This document shows positions 36,034 through 44,069 of a stretch of 64,000 nucleotides of DNA, piece after piece. Source of the DNA: an uncultured Lachnospiraceae bacterium. GTDB lineage: Bacteria; Bacillota; Clostridia; Lachnospirales; Lachnospiraceae. A program made the position numbers and the translations under genes. The notes beneath the pieces were generated by a model. That model was not told where the DNA came from and ran no database searches. It saw nothing but the letters and a program-made list of their open reading frames with translations. Within the stretch, counting starts at the first letter, position 1; every line of letters begins with the position of its first letter. The DNA lies in assembly GCA_905234595.1 (NCBI GenBank), contig CAJOID010000013.1:1-64000 (forward strand), read 5' to 3'.

Positions 36034-36100
36034 GCCGCTTGGCGAGGTATAAGTGTGCCCATGCACCACCGTAACCGGCGAGAATAGTAGGACAGGAGGG
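36034..36100 (+). ncRNA. Ribosomal protein L21 leader
   Basis: The untranslated region before rplU can fold: GCCG (36034-36037) pairs with CGGC (36076-36079), enclosing a hairpin GTG-TGC (36053-36058) with GCA-CAC. A GGCGAGGTAT segment lies in the internal loop. This fits the position and general form of the L21 leader of Firmicutes, thought to bind L21 and reduce translation. AGGAGGG (36094-36100) follows. Assignment is from context and folding by eye; a covariance search would decide. Confidence 0.6.
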
Positions 36101-36107
36101 ATAAGAT

Positions 36108-36413
36108 ATGTACGCAATCATTGAAACAGGTGGTAAGCAGTACAAGGTGTCTGAAGGTGAAGAGATCAAAGTCGAGAAGCTTGAAGCTAATGTCGGCGAT
36201 GAAGTGACTTTTGACAAGGTAATTGCTGTATCCGACGGCTCACTCAAAGTAGCCGGTGATGTAGCCAATTCCAGCGTTAAGGCCACAGTACTTGATCAGG
36301 GACGTGGACGTAAGGTCATCGTTTACAAGTACAAACCCAAGAGCGGTTACCACAAGAAGAACGGTCACAGACAGCCTTTTACCAAGGTTCGTATTGATTC
36401 CATCAATGCATAA
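36108..36413 (+). CDS. rplU: 50S ribosomal protein L21
   Basis: 101 residues, typical length. [25 protein letters not shown] and the C-terminal [23 protein letters not shown] are diagnostic. It binds 23S rRNA and probably its own leader. First gene of rplU-prp-rpmA, with AGGAGGG 7 bp before the ATG. Confidence 0.98.
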   Translation: MYAIIETGGKQYKVSEGEEIKVEKLEANVGDEVTFDKVIAVSDGSLKVAGDVANSSVKATVLDQGRGRKVIVYKYKPKSGYHKKNGHRQPFTKVRIDSINA

Positions 36414-36416
36414 GAG

Positions 36417-36755
36417 ATGACCGAAGTCATATTCACACAGAATGCCGACCATAAGATAACCGGTTTTATCAGCCGGGGTCATGCAGGATTCGCAAGGAGA
36501 GGCAAAGATGTTGTCTGTGCAGCGATATCCGTGTTGACCATCAATGCGGTCAATTCTATCGAAAAGATAGCAAAAGCCGAGGCGGATGTGGTTCAGAATA
36601 AAAAGGAAGGGCAGATAAGCTTCCGTTTATTATCGGAACCCGATGATAAAACAGAGACTATACTCAGGAGTCTTATATTGGGACTTAAAGGAGTAGTTGC
36701 GGATTACGGCGGCAGGTATTGCAAAGTGACAATCGAGGAGGAAGAACAATGTTAA
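36417..36755 (+). CDS. prp: Ribosomal-processing cysteine protease Prp
   Basis: 112 residues. The catalytic pair is visible as His in [20 protein letters not shown] (about residue 22) and Cys in the same stretch (about 34). Prp removes the N-terminal extension of L27 in Firmicutes. The gene lies between rplU and rpmA and overlaps rpmA by 7 bp. The L27 here carries the extension that Prp cuts, so the pair is consistent. Confidence 0.93.
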   Translation: MTEVIFTQNADHKITGFISRGHAGFARRGKDVVCAAISVLTINAVNSIEKIAKAEADVVQNKKEGQISFRLLSEPDDKTETILRSLILGLKGVVADYGGRYCKVTIEEEEQC

Positions 36756-37033
36756 GAATGGACCTTCAGTTCTTTGCACATAAGAAGGGCGTGGGCTCTA
36801 CCAAGAACGGTAGAGATTCAGAGTCCAAGAGACTTGGTGCGAAACGTGCCGACGGACAGATAGTGAAAGCCGGCAATATTCTTTACAGACAGCGCGGAAC
36901 TCATATTCATCCCGGTGAGAATGTAGGGATCGGCGGAGATGATACATTATATGCTCTTAAGGACGGAGTATTAAGATTCGAACGTAAGGGCAAGTTCAAG
37001 AAGCAGGCATCTGTTTATCCTGTAGAGAAGTAA
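36749..37033 (+). CDS. rpmA: 50S ribosomal protein L27 with Prp-cleaved extension
   Basis: About 94 residues. I use ATG 36749 (GAGGAGGAAG upstream); the track start at 36719 is an upstream GTG/ATG-type codon inside prp. The precursor begins [20 protein letters not shown]. Cleavage after LQFFA would expose the [10 protein letters not shown] end that reaches the peptidyl-transferase centre. The rest ([36 protein letters not shown]) is standard L27. Confidence 0.97.
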   Translation: MLRMDLQFFAHKKGVGSTKNGRDSESKRLGAKRADGQIVKAGNILYRQRGTHIHPGENVGIGGDDTLYALKDGVLRFERKGKFKKQASVYPVEK

Positions 37034-37039
37034 AGGTTA

Positions 37040-37074
37040 GGCTTCGGGCTCAGTCAGTCCGAAGCCATATTTTT
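37040..37074 (+). terminator. Terminator after rpmA
   Basis: GGCTTCGG (37040-37047) pairs with CCGAAGCC (37059-37066), followed by ATATTTTT. It starts 7 bp after the rpmA stop. A second inverted repeat, AGTACGG/CCGTACT (37076-37103), lies between it and obg. Confidence 0.85.
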
Positions 37075-37120
37075 AAGTACGGCTGCTTATAAGCGTCCGT
37101 ACTGTAATAGGTAAGAGGTT

Positions 37121-38407
37121 ATGTTTGCTGATAGAGCCCGTATCACTGTTATAAGTGGAAAAGGCGGGGATGGACATGTCTCCTTCAGAAGAGAAAAATA
37201 CGTGCCTGACGGCGGACCCGACGGCGGTGACGGAGGAAACGGCGGAAGCGTTGTTTTCACGGTCGATGACGGCTTAAATACACTGACGGATTACCGTCAT
37301 GTACATAAGTATGCGGCTGAAGCCGGTGAAGACGGCAAAAAGAGAAACTGCCACGGCAAGAACGGTTCGGATATCATACTGAAAGTACCTGAAGGTACTG
37401 TAATAAAGGATGCCGAGACAGGACGCGTGATAGCGGATATGTCCGGTGACACCAGAGAGTATGTGATCTTAAAGGGCGGACACGGCGGAAACGGCAACCA
37501 GCATTATGCAACCAGCTCAATGCAGGCTCCCAAGTATGCTCAGCCCGGTCAGCCGGCCAGAAGCCTGGATCTGATTCTTGAGCTCAAGATGATCGCCGAT
37601 GTCGGACTTGTAGGATTTCCGAATGTTGGTAAATCGACTTTTCTGGCAAGAGTGACCAATGCAAAACCCAAGATCGCAAATTATCATTTCACTACACTCA
37701 GTCCCAATCTCGGTGTGGTCGATCTGGATGGTTCCGCCGGTTTCGTGATAGCGGATATACCGGGGCTTATCGAAGGAGCTTCCGACGGTGCGGGACTGGG
37801 ACATGAATTCCTGCGCCATATTGAGAGGACCAGGGCTATAATCCATATAGTGGATGCCTCATCGAGTGAGGGCAGAGATCCCGTAGAGGATATATATGCG
37901 ATCAACAAAGAACTTCACGAGTATAATGAAGAGATCGCATCCCGTCCTCAGATCATTGCCGCCAATAAGACTGATATCATAGCCGAAGGAGAAGACCCTG
38001 TAGGCAGACTGAAAGCCGAATTTGAGCCTCAGGGGATAGAAGTCGTACCCATCAGTGCCGCTACGGGCGATGGGGTTCAGGCTTTGCTCTATAAAGTAAA
38101 TGCAATGCTGGATGAATTGCCTAAAGAACGTATCGTATTCGAACAGGAATATGATCCGGAGACCGAAATGAGGTTCTCGGATGAACCTTATACGGTGGAA
38201 TATGATGCGGCAGCGGATGAGTATGTGGTAGAAGGTCCTCGTATCGAGAAGATGCTCGGATATACCAATCTTGAGTCTGAGAAGGGCTTCACTTTCTTCC
38301 AGAAATTCCTTAAGGAAAACGGTATCCTTGATGAACTGGAAGCACTCGGCATAGGTGAAGGCGATACGGTCCGTATGTACGGATTGTCTTTTGACTATTA
38401 TAAGTAG
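37121..38407 (+). CDS. obg: GTPase Obg (CgtA)
   Basis: 428 residues. The Gly-rich Obg fold (1-158: GKGGDGHVSFRREKYVPDGGPDGGDGG) is followed by a GTPase domain ([38 protein letters not shown]) and the C-terminal OCT domain (from about 345). Obg acts in 50S assembly and stress response. AGGTAAGAGG precedes the ATG; the next gene follows after 9 bp. Confidence 0.97.
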   Translation: MFADRARITVISGKGGDGHVSFRREKYVPDGGPDGGDGGNGGSVVFTVDDGLNTLTDYRHVHKYAAEAGEDGKKRNCHGKNGSDIILKVPEGTVIKDAETGRVIADMSGDTREYVILKGGHGGNGNQHYATSSMQAPKYAQPGQPARSLDLILELKMIADVGLVGFPNVGKSTFLARVTNAKPKIANYHFTTLSPNLGVVDLDGSAGFVIADIPGLIEGASDGAGLGHEFLRHIERTRAIIHIVDASSSEGRDPVEDIYAINKELHEYNEEIASRPQIIAANKTDIIAEGEDPVGRLKAEFEPQGIEVVPISAATGDGVQALLYKVNAMLDELPKERIVFEQEYDPETEMRFSDEPYTVEYDAAADEYVVEGPRIEKMLGYTNLESEKGFTFFQKFLKENGILDELEALGIGEGDTVRMYGLSFDYYK

Positions 38408-38416
38408 GTGAGTGGA

Positions 38417-38713
38417 ATGGGATATATCAAGACCAGTAAACAGAGAGCACACTTAAAGAGTCTGGCTATGAATATCGATCCGATATTTCAGGTCGGCAAA
38501 TCCAGCCTGACACCCGAGGTGACGGAAGCTATCCGTGAATCGTTCAATACACATGAGCTGATCAAGATCGGTGTGTTGAAGAACTGTATGGATGATCCCC
38601 GCGAACTCGGCGAGATCATAGCTGAGAGGACCGGAGCCGAGCTTGTACAGACGATTGGTAAGAAGATCGTGCTATACAAGCGTGACACTAAGAATCCGAA
38701 AATAGAACTGTGA
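38417..38713 (+). CDS. yhbY: YhbY/CRM-domain RNA-binding protein
   Basis: About 98 residues from ATG 38417, preceded by AGGTGAG; the track's GTG 38408 lies in that site. It has the CRM fold markers KQRAHLKSLAMNIDPIFQVGKSSLTPEV and LIKIGVLKN...IIAERTGAELVQTIGKKIVLYK. YhbY binds pre-50S particles. In many clostridia nadD follows; here a 102-bp gap with a large hairpin is found instead. Confidence 0.92.
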   Translation: MGYIKTSKQRAHLKSLAMNIDPIFQVGKSSLTPEVTEAIRESFNTHELIKIGVLKNCMDDPRELGEIIAERTGAELVQTIGKKIVLYKRDTKNPKIEL

Positions 38714-38720
38714 TCACCTT

Positions 38721-38792
38721 GGATCGAACAATACAGATCATCCCAACTGCGGCCCGTTAGTCCTCGTTGCGGATGACTGTATTGCCCGATCC
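38721..38792 (+). other. Long structured hairpin between yhbY and yqeK
   Basis: Arms of about 27 nt pair in steps: GGATC with GATCC, CAATACA with TGTATTG, TCATCC with GGATGA, CAAC with GTTG, with small symmetrical internal loops and a loop of about 18 nt. No T-tract follows, so it is not a classic terminator. It could be a processing site, a small RNA or a repeat element. Only one copy was seen in this window. Confidence 0.7.
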
Positions 38793-38815
38793 TTAGATAT
38801 TTAGCACGGAAAAAT

Positions 38816-39394
38816 ATGGCGGAATACAATTTCTCGAAAATAAGGCACAAGCTCGAAGATGAGCTTACGGATAAGCGGTTCGAGCACACTTTGGGAGTAG
38901 CCGTGACGGCGAGGATGCTGGCACGTATTCACGGAGCCGATGAAGAGGCAGCCTATGTGGCCGGCCTTTTGCATGACTGTGCCAAGAATCTGTCTGCCAA
39001 AGACCGTATACACCTGTGTAACAAAGCCGGTGTGGAGATAACGCTGCTTGAGATCGATAATCCCGAGCTTCTCCATGCCAAGGCAGGTGCGATACTGGCA
39101 GCAAAAGAGTATGATATAAAGGACGGGGATATCTTAAATGCCATCAGTTCACATACGACCGGCCGCCCGGGGATGTCTTTGCTTGAAAAGATAGTATTTG
39201 TGGCGGATTATATCGAACCCGGACGGGATGAACGGCCCGGGCTTAAAGAACTCAGGACCGAAGCATTTAATGACCTGAACGGCACTGTCCTGCATATCCT
39301 GGATACTACACTTAAGTATCTCGGAGACACTGCCAAAGCCATTGACCCCGCAACCAGGGAAACCTATGATTATTACAAAGAAAACGGAGAGTGA
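38816..39394 (+). CDS. yqeK: YqeK-type HD-domain hydrolase
   Basis: 192 residues. HD metal-site motifs: RFEHTLGVAVTARMLA, AAYVAGLLHDCAKNL, AISSHTTGRPGMSLLEKIVFVADYIEPGRD. YqeK proteins are symmetrical diadenosine-tetraphosphate hydrolases, so the product probably clears Ap4A in the cytosol. Usually nadD precedes it; nadD is absent here. The ribosome binding site is weak (CACGGAAAAAT). rsfS follows after 6 bp. Confidence 0.9.
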   Translation: MAEYNFSKIRHKLEDELTDKRFEHTLGVAVTARMLARIHGADEEAAYVAGLLHDCAKNLSAKDRIHLCNKAGVEITLLEIDNPELLHAKAGAILAAKEYDIKDGDILNAISSHTTGRPGMSLLEKIVFVADYIEPGRDERPGLKELRTEAFNDLNGTVLHILDTTLKYLGDTAKAIDPATRETYDYYKENGE

Positions 39395-39400
39395 TCATCT

Positions 39401-39754
39401 ATGAATGAACAATCACGTGAGATGGCGAAGATCGCCGTCAAATGCCTTGAAGATAAAAAAGCAGAGAATATTCAGGTGATAGATATCTCAGCGATATCGG
39501 TGCTGGGGGATTATTTCCTGATAGCAAACGGTAATAACCGTAATCAGATCCAGGCGCTGGCCGATCATGTGGAAGAAGAACTTGGCCGTGCGGGATTTGA
39601 ACCGAAGCAGATAGAAGGTTATAATACTGCTAACTGGATATTGCTCGATTATCGCGATGTGATCATCCATATCTTCGATCCGGACAGCAGATCATATTAT
39701 GATCTTGACAGGATATGGAGAGACGGTACACAGATCGATATATCAGAGATTTGA
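39401..39754 (+). CDS. rsfS: Ribosomal silencing factor RsfS
   Basis: 117 residues; DYFLIANGNNRNQIQALADHVEEEL and EGYNTANWILLDYRDVIIHIF are the family core. It binds L14 and stops subunit joining in poor nutrition. It keeps its usual place after yqeK. Confidence 0.95.
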   Translation: MNEQSREMAKIAVKCLEDKKAENIQVIDISAISVLGDYFLIANGNNRNQIQALADHVEEELGRAGFEPKQIEGYNTANWILLDYRDVIIHIFDPDSRSYYDLDRIWRDGTQIDISEI

Positions 39755-39781
39755 TCGCAGTCTTATTTGGGAGGAATGATC

Positions 39782-40588
39782 ATGGATGCAAATATGAATA
39801 TGAACCCTAATATGAATACTAATATGAATCCGGCCGTTAATCCGAAACCCAGGTCGAATTTTGCCGGTCCTCTCATTATAGGACTTGCAATAGTGATAAG
39901 CTGTGCGATACTCGGAGGCGCTTTCCTTAAGTACAAGACAAGTGATGTACGTACTATCAGCGCTACGGGTTCTGCGAGTGTGGATTTTGACGCGGATCTG
40001 ATCGTGTGGAGGGGCTATTTCACGGCATATTCCGAAAGTTCTGCCAGAGCTTATGATCAGATTAAGAAGCAGGCATCTCTTGTAGAGGATTATCTGGCCG
40101 GCAAGGGCCTTGATGCCAGCGAGTATGTATTCTCATCCGTGGATATCTCCGAGAGCACGGTCAATAACTATGACGAATATGGTAACTATTTAAATTCCAC
40201 GATACAGGGCTATAATCTGTCACAGAACGTGGTCATAAGTTCTTCCAACATCGATCTGGTCGAGGATATATCCAGAGATATATCCAAGCTGCTTGATAAG
40301 GGAGTTGAGCTGACTTCCGGTACTCCAGAGTACTATTGTACGGGGCTGGATGAGATCAAGCTCGATCTGATAGAAAAAGCTACAGAGAACGCAAAGGCCC
40401 GTGTGGGTATAATAGCAGAACAGGCCGGAGCTCATCTGGGCAGACTCAACAGCTCGAATCTCGGCGTATTCCAGATCACGGCGCGCAATTCCGGAACATC
40501 ATATTATTCATATGACGGATATCTGGACACCACATCGAGACAGAAGACCGCAACGATCACGGTCAAGCTGGAATATGATATAAAGTGA
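39782..40588 (+). CDS. SIMPL (DUF541) domain membrane-anchored protein
   Basis: About 268 residues. GGGAGG at 39769-39774 fits ATG 39782; the track start is a TTG further up. The N-terminus is a Met/Asn repeat (MDANMNMNPNMNTNMNPAVN), then a membrane segment (about 33-52, FAGPLIIGLAIVISCAILGGAF), then an outer SIMPL domain starting TISATGSASVDFDADLIVWRGYF. Such proteins are envelope-located with no agreed biochemical role. No neighbour on the same strand follows; the next gene, lexA, converges. Confidence 0.82.
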   Translation: MDANMNMNPNMNTNMNPAVNPKPRSNFAGPLIIGLAIVISCAILGGAFLKYKTSDVRTISATGSASVDFDADLIVWRGYFTAYSESSARAYDQIKKQASLVEDYLAGKGLDASEYVFSSVDISESTVNNYDEYGNYLNSTIQGYNLSQNVVISSSNIDLVEDISRDISKLLDKGVELTSGTPEYYCTGLDEIKLDLIEKATENAKARVGIIAEQAGAHLGRLNSSNLGVFQITARNSGTSYYSYDGYLDTTSRQKTATITVKLEYDIK

Positions 40589-40605
40589 TAAAATATCGCC
40601 GGTGA

Positions 40606-41238
40606 TCAGAATCCCGACTTGACCATGCGGAATACTCCGAATACGCGTCCGAGAATCTGGCAGTCGTTGACGATTATGGGATCCATGTCATCATTCTCGG
40701 GCTGGAGCCTGATGTGATCGGCTTCCTTGTAGAAGGTCTTGACCGTAGCCGAATCATCTACGAGTGCTACGACCATGTCACCGTTCTTCGCGGTATCGCA
40801 TGCATGTACGAATATCTGATCGCCGGAAAAGATTCCCGCGTTGATCATCGAATCACCCTTAACATTAAGTACAAAACTGTCTCCGTTTGGAACCATTGAA
40901 GCCGGAACGGGGAAGTAGCTCTCTATGTTCTGCTCGGCGAGAATGGGCTCGCCTGCAGCGACTCTGCCGACTACGGGTATCGAAACCATCTCGGTCCTTA
41001 CCTGCTGGAAGGAATCATCGACTATCTCTATCGCCCTGGGCTTGGTAGGGTCTCTTCTTATATATCCGTTTTTCTCAAGTCTTTCGAGATGAGCATGGAC
41101 TGTAGAAGTGCTCTTCAGATTAACGGCTTCGCATATCTCACGAACAGCCGGGGGATAACCTCTCTTAAGGATCTCTTCCTTAATATACTCGAGTATCTGC
41201 TGCTGCTTGGCTGAAATCTTGCCATTAGTACCGGCCAT
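40606..41238 (-). CDS. lexA: LexA repressor
   Basis: 210 residues. The N-terminal winged helix (about 8-65, [23 protein letters not shown]) is followed by the self-cleavage region VAAGEP (Ala95-Gly96) and a serine/lysine dyad: Ser130 in KGDSMI and Lys167 in TVKTF. It represses SOS genes and is inactivated with RecA after DNA damage. AGGAGGTATTCAG precedes the start. It is divergent from the yneA-like gene, and the shared region contains several GAAC-N4-GTTC-type sites. Confidence 0.97.
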   Translation of the reverse strand: MAGTNGKISAKQQQILEYIKEEILKRGYPPAVREICEAVNLKSTSTVHAHLERLEKNGYIRRDPTKPRAIEIVDDSFQQVRTEMVSIPVVGRVAAGEPILAEQNIESYFPVPASMVPNGDSFVLNVKGDSMINAGIFSGDQIFVHACDTAKNGDMVVALVDDSATVKTFYKEADHIRLQPENDDMDPIIVNDCQILGRVFGVFRMVKSGF

Positions 41239-41325
41239 CTGAATACCTCCTGATCATTGGAATACTGTTTTCATTGAGTCCGTTTTATCGAACACTTAAC
41301 CGGATAGAATAGCATTATCAGGTAT

Positions 41326-41337
41326 GAATGAGTGTTC
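41326..41337. promoter_or_regulatory. Degenerate LexA box near lexA
   Basis: GAAT-GAGT-GTTC, one mismatch from GAAC-N4-GTTC, about 90 bp upstream of the lexA start. It may mediate autoregulation. Confidence 0.45.
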
Positions 41338-41394
41338 TGTGACTTGCTACATTTACAGTTTAGCACAAGACATACACGGATGCAAACATATTTT

Positions 41395-41410
41395 CGGAAC
41401 AAATGTTCTG
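41395..41410. promoter_or_regulatory. LexA box 1
   Basis: CGGAACAAATGTTCTG contains a perfect GAAC-N4-GTTC, just upstream of the -35 of the yneA-like promoter. Confidence 0.8.
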
Positions 41411-41418
41411 ATTTTGTA

Positions 41419-41447
41419 TTGACAAAAGAATGTATGTTCGATAATAT
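41419..41447 (+). promoter_or_regulatory. Promoter of the yneA-like gene, overlapped by a LexA half-match
   Basis: TTGACA (41419-41424), 17-bp spacer and TAATAT (41442-41447). The spacer contains GAAT-GTAT-GTTC (41428-41439), a near LexA box, so repressor binding would block RNA polymerase directly. Confidence 0.75.
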
Positions 41448-41452
41448 GGTTA

Positions 41453-41469
41453 CAGAACGGATGTTCGAC
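41453..41469. promoter_or_regulatory. LexA box 2
   Basis: CAGAACGGATGTTCGAC contains a perfect GAAC-N4-GTTC immediately downstream of the -10 box, over the expected transcription start. Confidence 0.8.
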
Positions 41470-41498
41470 ATCGTTTCGGTTTATTTGGAGGCAGTATC

Positions 41499-41897
41499 AT
41501 GAAGAGGAACACAGAGCAGTTAAACGCATCACAGATCAGGGAACTTAAGATCAGACGTAACCGCATACGCAGACAGCGTCAGCTCAGGAGACGTATTGTC
41601 ATAGGTGTTGCAGCCATGATCATTATTCTCTGTTCATCACTCGGACTGACTTCATTCCTGTCAAAAGCTGCCGAGACACCCGATGAGTATAAGGTCAAGA
41701 CATATTCAAGTGTTATGGTTCCTTTCGGTTCGGATCTTAGAGACCTTGCCAGAGTATATACCGATCTTGAGTATTATGATTCGTATGATGCTTATATTGA
41801 TGAAGTGATGTTCATCAATCATCTTGAGAATGATTCCGTTCGCCCCGGTTATTATCTGATCCTTCCGGTATATGTTGACGGTACTGAGATCGGATGA
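41499..41897 (+). CDS. yneA: YneA-like SOS cell-division suppressor
   Basis: 132 residues. A strongly basic start (LKIRRNRIRRQRQLRRR) precedes one membrane helix (about 34-53). The outer part is a degenerate LysM-like domain (DEYKVKTYSSVMVPFGSDLRDLARVY...FINHLENDSVRPGYYLILPVY). YneA of Bacillus delays division after DNA damage; its gene is divergent from lexA, as here. TTGGAGG precedes the start. Three LexA-type sites cover the promoter, so it should be SOS-induced. Sequence similarity is modest; the role rests mostly on layout and control. Confidence 0.8.
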   Translation: MKRNTEQLNASQIRELKIRRNRIRRQRQLRRRIVIGVAAMIIILCSSLGLTSFLSKAAETPDEYKVKTYSSVMVPFGSDLRDLARVYTDLEYYDSYDAYIDEVMFINHLENDSVRPGYYLILPVYVDGTEIG

Positions 41898-41936
41898 GTT
41901 TCTCAGGTTGAGTTTTGGACAGTATTTGTTTATGAT

Positions 41937-41973
41937 GGCTTATGGGAGATGAATGGCCCATAAGCCTGTTTTT
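41937..41973 (+). terminator. Perfect terminator hairpin at the start of the sugar transferase gene
   Basis: GGCTTATGGG (41937-41946) and CCCATAAGCC (41957-41966) form a perfect 10-bp stem followed by TGTTTTTATT, which runs into ATG 41977. It should end the yneA transcript. The track's start ATG 41953 lies in the loop. Confidence 0.8.
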
Positions 41974-41976
41974 ATT

Positions 41977-42630
41977 ATGAAACATACAATATATGAGAAG
42001 TTCATAAAACGTTTGTTTGATATCCTTCTGTCTGTCATTATCCTGATTCTTTTCAGCTGGTTATATCTGATACTTGCCATTCTGGTCAGGACAAGGCTTG
42101 GCAGTCCTGTAATATTTAACCAGGAGAGGCCCGGTAAAGACGAGAAGGTCTTTCATATGTACAAGTTCAGAACGATGACGGATGAACGTGATACAAACGG
42201 TGATCTGCTTCCGGATGAGAAGAGACTTACACGTTTCGGCAGTTTCCTGCGTAAGACCAGTCTTGATGAACTTCCCGAGTTTCTGAATATCCTTAAAGGA
42301 GATATGTCTTTTATAGGCCCCAGGCCTTTGCTCGTACGTTATCTGCCTTACTATAATGAGAGAGAACGTCTGCGTCACAGTGTAAGGCCCGGTCTTACCG
42401 GATGGGCACAGGCTCACGGACGTAATGCGATCTCATGGGAGCAGAAGTTTGAATATGATGTATGGTATGTGGAACATATATCCTTCATTACAGACATCAG
42501 GGTGATCATGGATACAGTCAGGGCTTTTTTGGACAGATCCGATAACGGGGCCGTTCTTAATACATTTGACGATTTCGATGTGCACAGAAGAAAACAATGG
42601 GAAACAGGTGAGGGGGATTCACGTGAGTAA
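41977..42630 (+). CDS. Initiating sugar-phosphate transferase for exopolysaccharide
   Basis: About 217 residues. The first membrane helix (RLFDILLSVIILILFSWLYLILAILVR) is followed by the bacterial sugar transferase core: GSPVIFNQERPGKDEKVFHMYKFRTM, the catalytic-region KTSLDELPEFLNILKGDMSFIGPRPLL and RPGLTGWAQAHGRN. It moves a sugar phosphate from UDP-sugar to undecaprenyl phosphate, starting the repeat unit. ATG 41977 fits family starts (YEKFIKRLFD). ATG 41953 has GGGAG upstream but lies in the terminator loop; both remain possible. It overlaps the following GT4 gene. Confidence 0.9.
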   Translation: MKHTIYEKFIKRLFDILLSVIILILFSWLYLILAILVRTRLGSPVIFNQERPGKDEKVFHMYKFRTMTDERDTNGDLLPDEKRLTRFGSFLRKTSLDELPEFLNILKGDMSFIGPRPLLVRYLPYYNERERLRHSVRPGLTGWAQAHGRNAISWEQKFEYDVWYVEHISFITDIRVIMDTVRAFLDRSDNGAVLNTFDDFDVHRRKQWETGEGDSRE

Positions 42631-43708
42631 GATACTTATCCTTGCCAATTCTTCAAGCGGTCTGTATGATTTCAGGAATGAGCTCATATGCGCCCTCCTT
42701 GAAGCCGGACATGAAGTAGTCATCAGTCTTCCCGATGATGTTAAGAACCGTGAACTGACGGAAGAAGGCTGCAGAGTGATACACACGGAGATAAACAGAC
42801 GAGGAGTGAATCCCGTACAGGACTTAGGTTTACTGCGTGAGTATATCAGACTTATCCGTCGCGAAAAGCCTGATCTGGTATTGTCGTATACCATTAAACC
42901 GAATATATATGGCGGAATGGCATGCAGACTGGTTCATATGCCTCAGATAGCTACGGTGACCGGGCTTGGGACGACATTTGAGCGTGGAGGAGTGCTCCTT
43001 AAGCTCATAGTGGCCATGTATAAGGTGGCGCTTAAGAAGTGCCGTTGCCTGTTTTTTCAGAATGAAGAGAATGCCGGTAAATTCGCTTCTCACGGAATCC
43101 GTGCCTCTAAAACCGTTATCGTACACGGCTCCGGAGTCAATCTTAAGAAGCATTCCGCCGAGGATTATCCCGGGCATGCTGATGATGTTACCAGGTTTCT
43201 GTATGTCGGCAGGATCATGAAGGAGAAAGGCATGGATGAATACCTGCATGCTGCACGTACTCTTCATGACAGATACGGTGACAGGGTTTCTTTTGCCGCA
43301 GTCGGATATTATGATGATGATTATGAGACTGTCATATCCGAAGCGGAAAAGGAAGGATATTTAAAGCGTATTCCTTTTCAAAAGGATATTCATCCATATA
43401 TGAAGGAAGCGGATGCGATCGTCCACCCGTCATACCATGAAGGTATGTCTAACGTGATCATGGAGGCGGCTGCGTGTGCAAGGCCCGTCTGCAGGGAGAT
43501 GATAGATCCGGATGTGTCCGGGTATCTGGTGAGTCCCAGAGATGCAGAGGCGCTCATACGTGCTCTCGACAGATTCATGAACCTGACTGAGGATGAACGC
43601 CGGGCCATGGGGCAGGCGGGCAGAAGATATGTGGAAGAGCATTTTGACAGACAGGATGTCGTATCAAACTATATAAGAGAGATTGAGGCAATAATAAACG
43701 GCAGGTGA
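42623..43708 (+). CDS. Family 4 glycosyltransferase
   Basis: About 361 residues from GTG 42623 (AGGGGG 6 bp upstream); the track start 42566 lies far inside the previous gene. It begins SKILILANSSSGLYDFRNEL and has TVTGLGTTFERG, FLYVGRIMKEKGMDEYL and the donor motif HEGMSNVIMEAAACARPV. It is similar to CapM/EpsD-type transferases that add the second sugar to the lipid-linked primer made by the preceding enzyme. The stop lies in a terminator. Confidence 0.88.
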   Translation: MSKILILANSSSGLYDFRNELICALLEAGHEVVISLPDDVKNRELTEEGCRVIHTEINRRGVNPVQDLGLLREYIRLIRREKPDLVLSYTIKPNIYGGMACRLVHMPQIATVTGLGTTFERGGVLLKLIVAMYKVALKKCRCLFFQNEENAGKFASHGIRASKTVIVHGSGVNLKKHSAEDYPGHADDVTRFLYVGRIMKEKGMDEYLHAARTLHDRYGDRVSFAAVGYYDDDYETVISEAEKEGYLKRIPFQKDIHPYMKEADAIVHPSYHEGMSNVIMEAAACARPVCREMIDPDVSGYLVSPRDAEALIRALDRFMNLTEDERRAMGQAGRRYVEEHFDRQDVVSNYIREIEAIINGR

Positions 43709-43722
43709 TACCTGCCGTTTTT
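43698..43722 (+). terminator. Terminator after the GT4 gene
   Basis: ACGGCAGGT (43698-43706) and ACCTGCCGT (43710-43718) form a 9-bp stem with a 3-nt loop, followed by TTTT. The gene's TGA is in the loop region. Confidence 0.85.
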
Positions 43723-43746
43723 GATAGATGTTCGTATCCGTTAGGA

Positions 43747-43983
43747 TTATTTGAAAAGCTTCTTGGCAAGCCAGATAAGGATGCATGCACCGATGACAGA
43801 TACGATGATACCACCGATGATGCCTGTTCCGTGGATGCCTATTATTCCGAGTACAACTGAACCGATCACGCCGCCGATAAGACCGATGATGATGTTCATC
43901 CACCATTTCTGTGCACTGCCCATCAGCATACCAGCCAGCCATCCGGCTACACCGCCTATTAACAATGTGATAATGAATCCCAT
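43747..43983 (-). CDS. GlsB/YeaQ/YmgE-family small membrane protein
   Basis: 78 residues, nearly all hydrophobic with Gly-rich helices: MGFIITLLIGGVAGWLAGML and IIIGLIGGVIGSVVLGIIG. This is the transglycosylase-associated family, small stress-linked inner-membrane proteins of unknown mechanism. AAAGGAGAACATT precedes the start. It is transcribed alone, opposite to the neighbours. Confidence 0.9.
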   Translation of the reverse strand: MGFIITLLIGGVAGWLAGMLMGSAQKWWMNIIIGLIGGVIGSVVLGIIGIHGTGIIGGIIVSVIGACILIWLAKKLFK

Positions 43984-44018
43984 AATGTTCTCCTTTCGAA
44001 AAGATTGTTTACTAACGT

Positions 44019-44024
44019 ATTATA
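44019..44024 (-). promoter_or_regulatory. Extended -10 of the GlsB-like gene
   Basis: On the minus strand TGCTATAAT, an extended -10 with consensus TATAAT, about 36 bp upstream of the start. No convincing -35 was found. Confidence 0.55.
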
Positions 44025-44069
44025 GCATGTTTTATGATATCATAGAATCGGTGTGAGGAAATTTGGATC

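Noticed and set aside
37076-37103. AGTACGG/CCGTACT inverted repeat before obg
   Set aside because: Could be a small leader hairpin, but it is short with a 14-nt loop and has no T-tract; not enough for a separate call.
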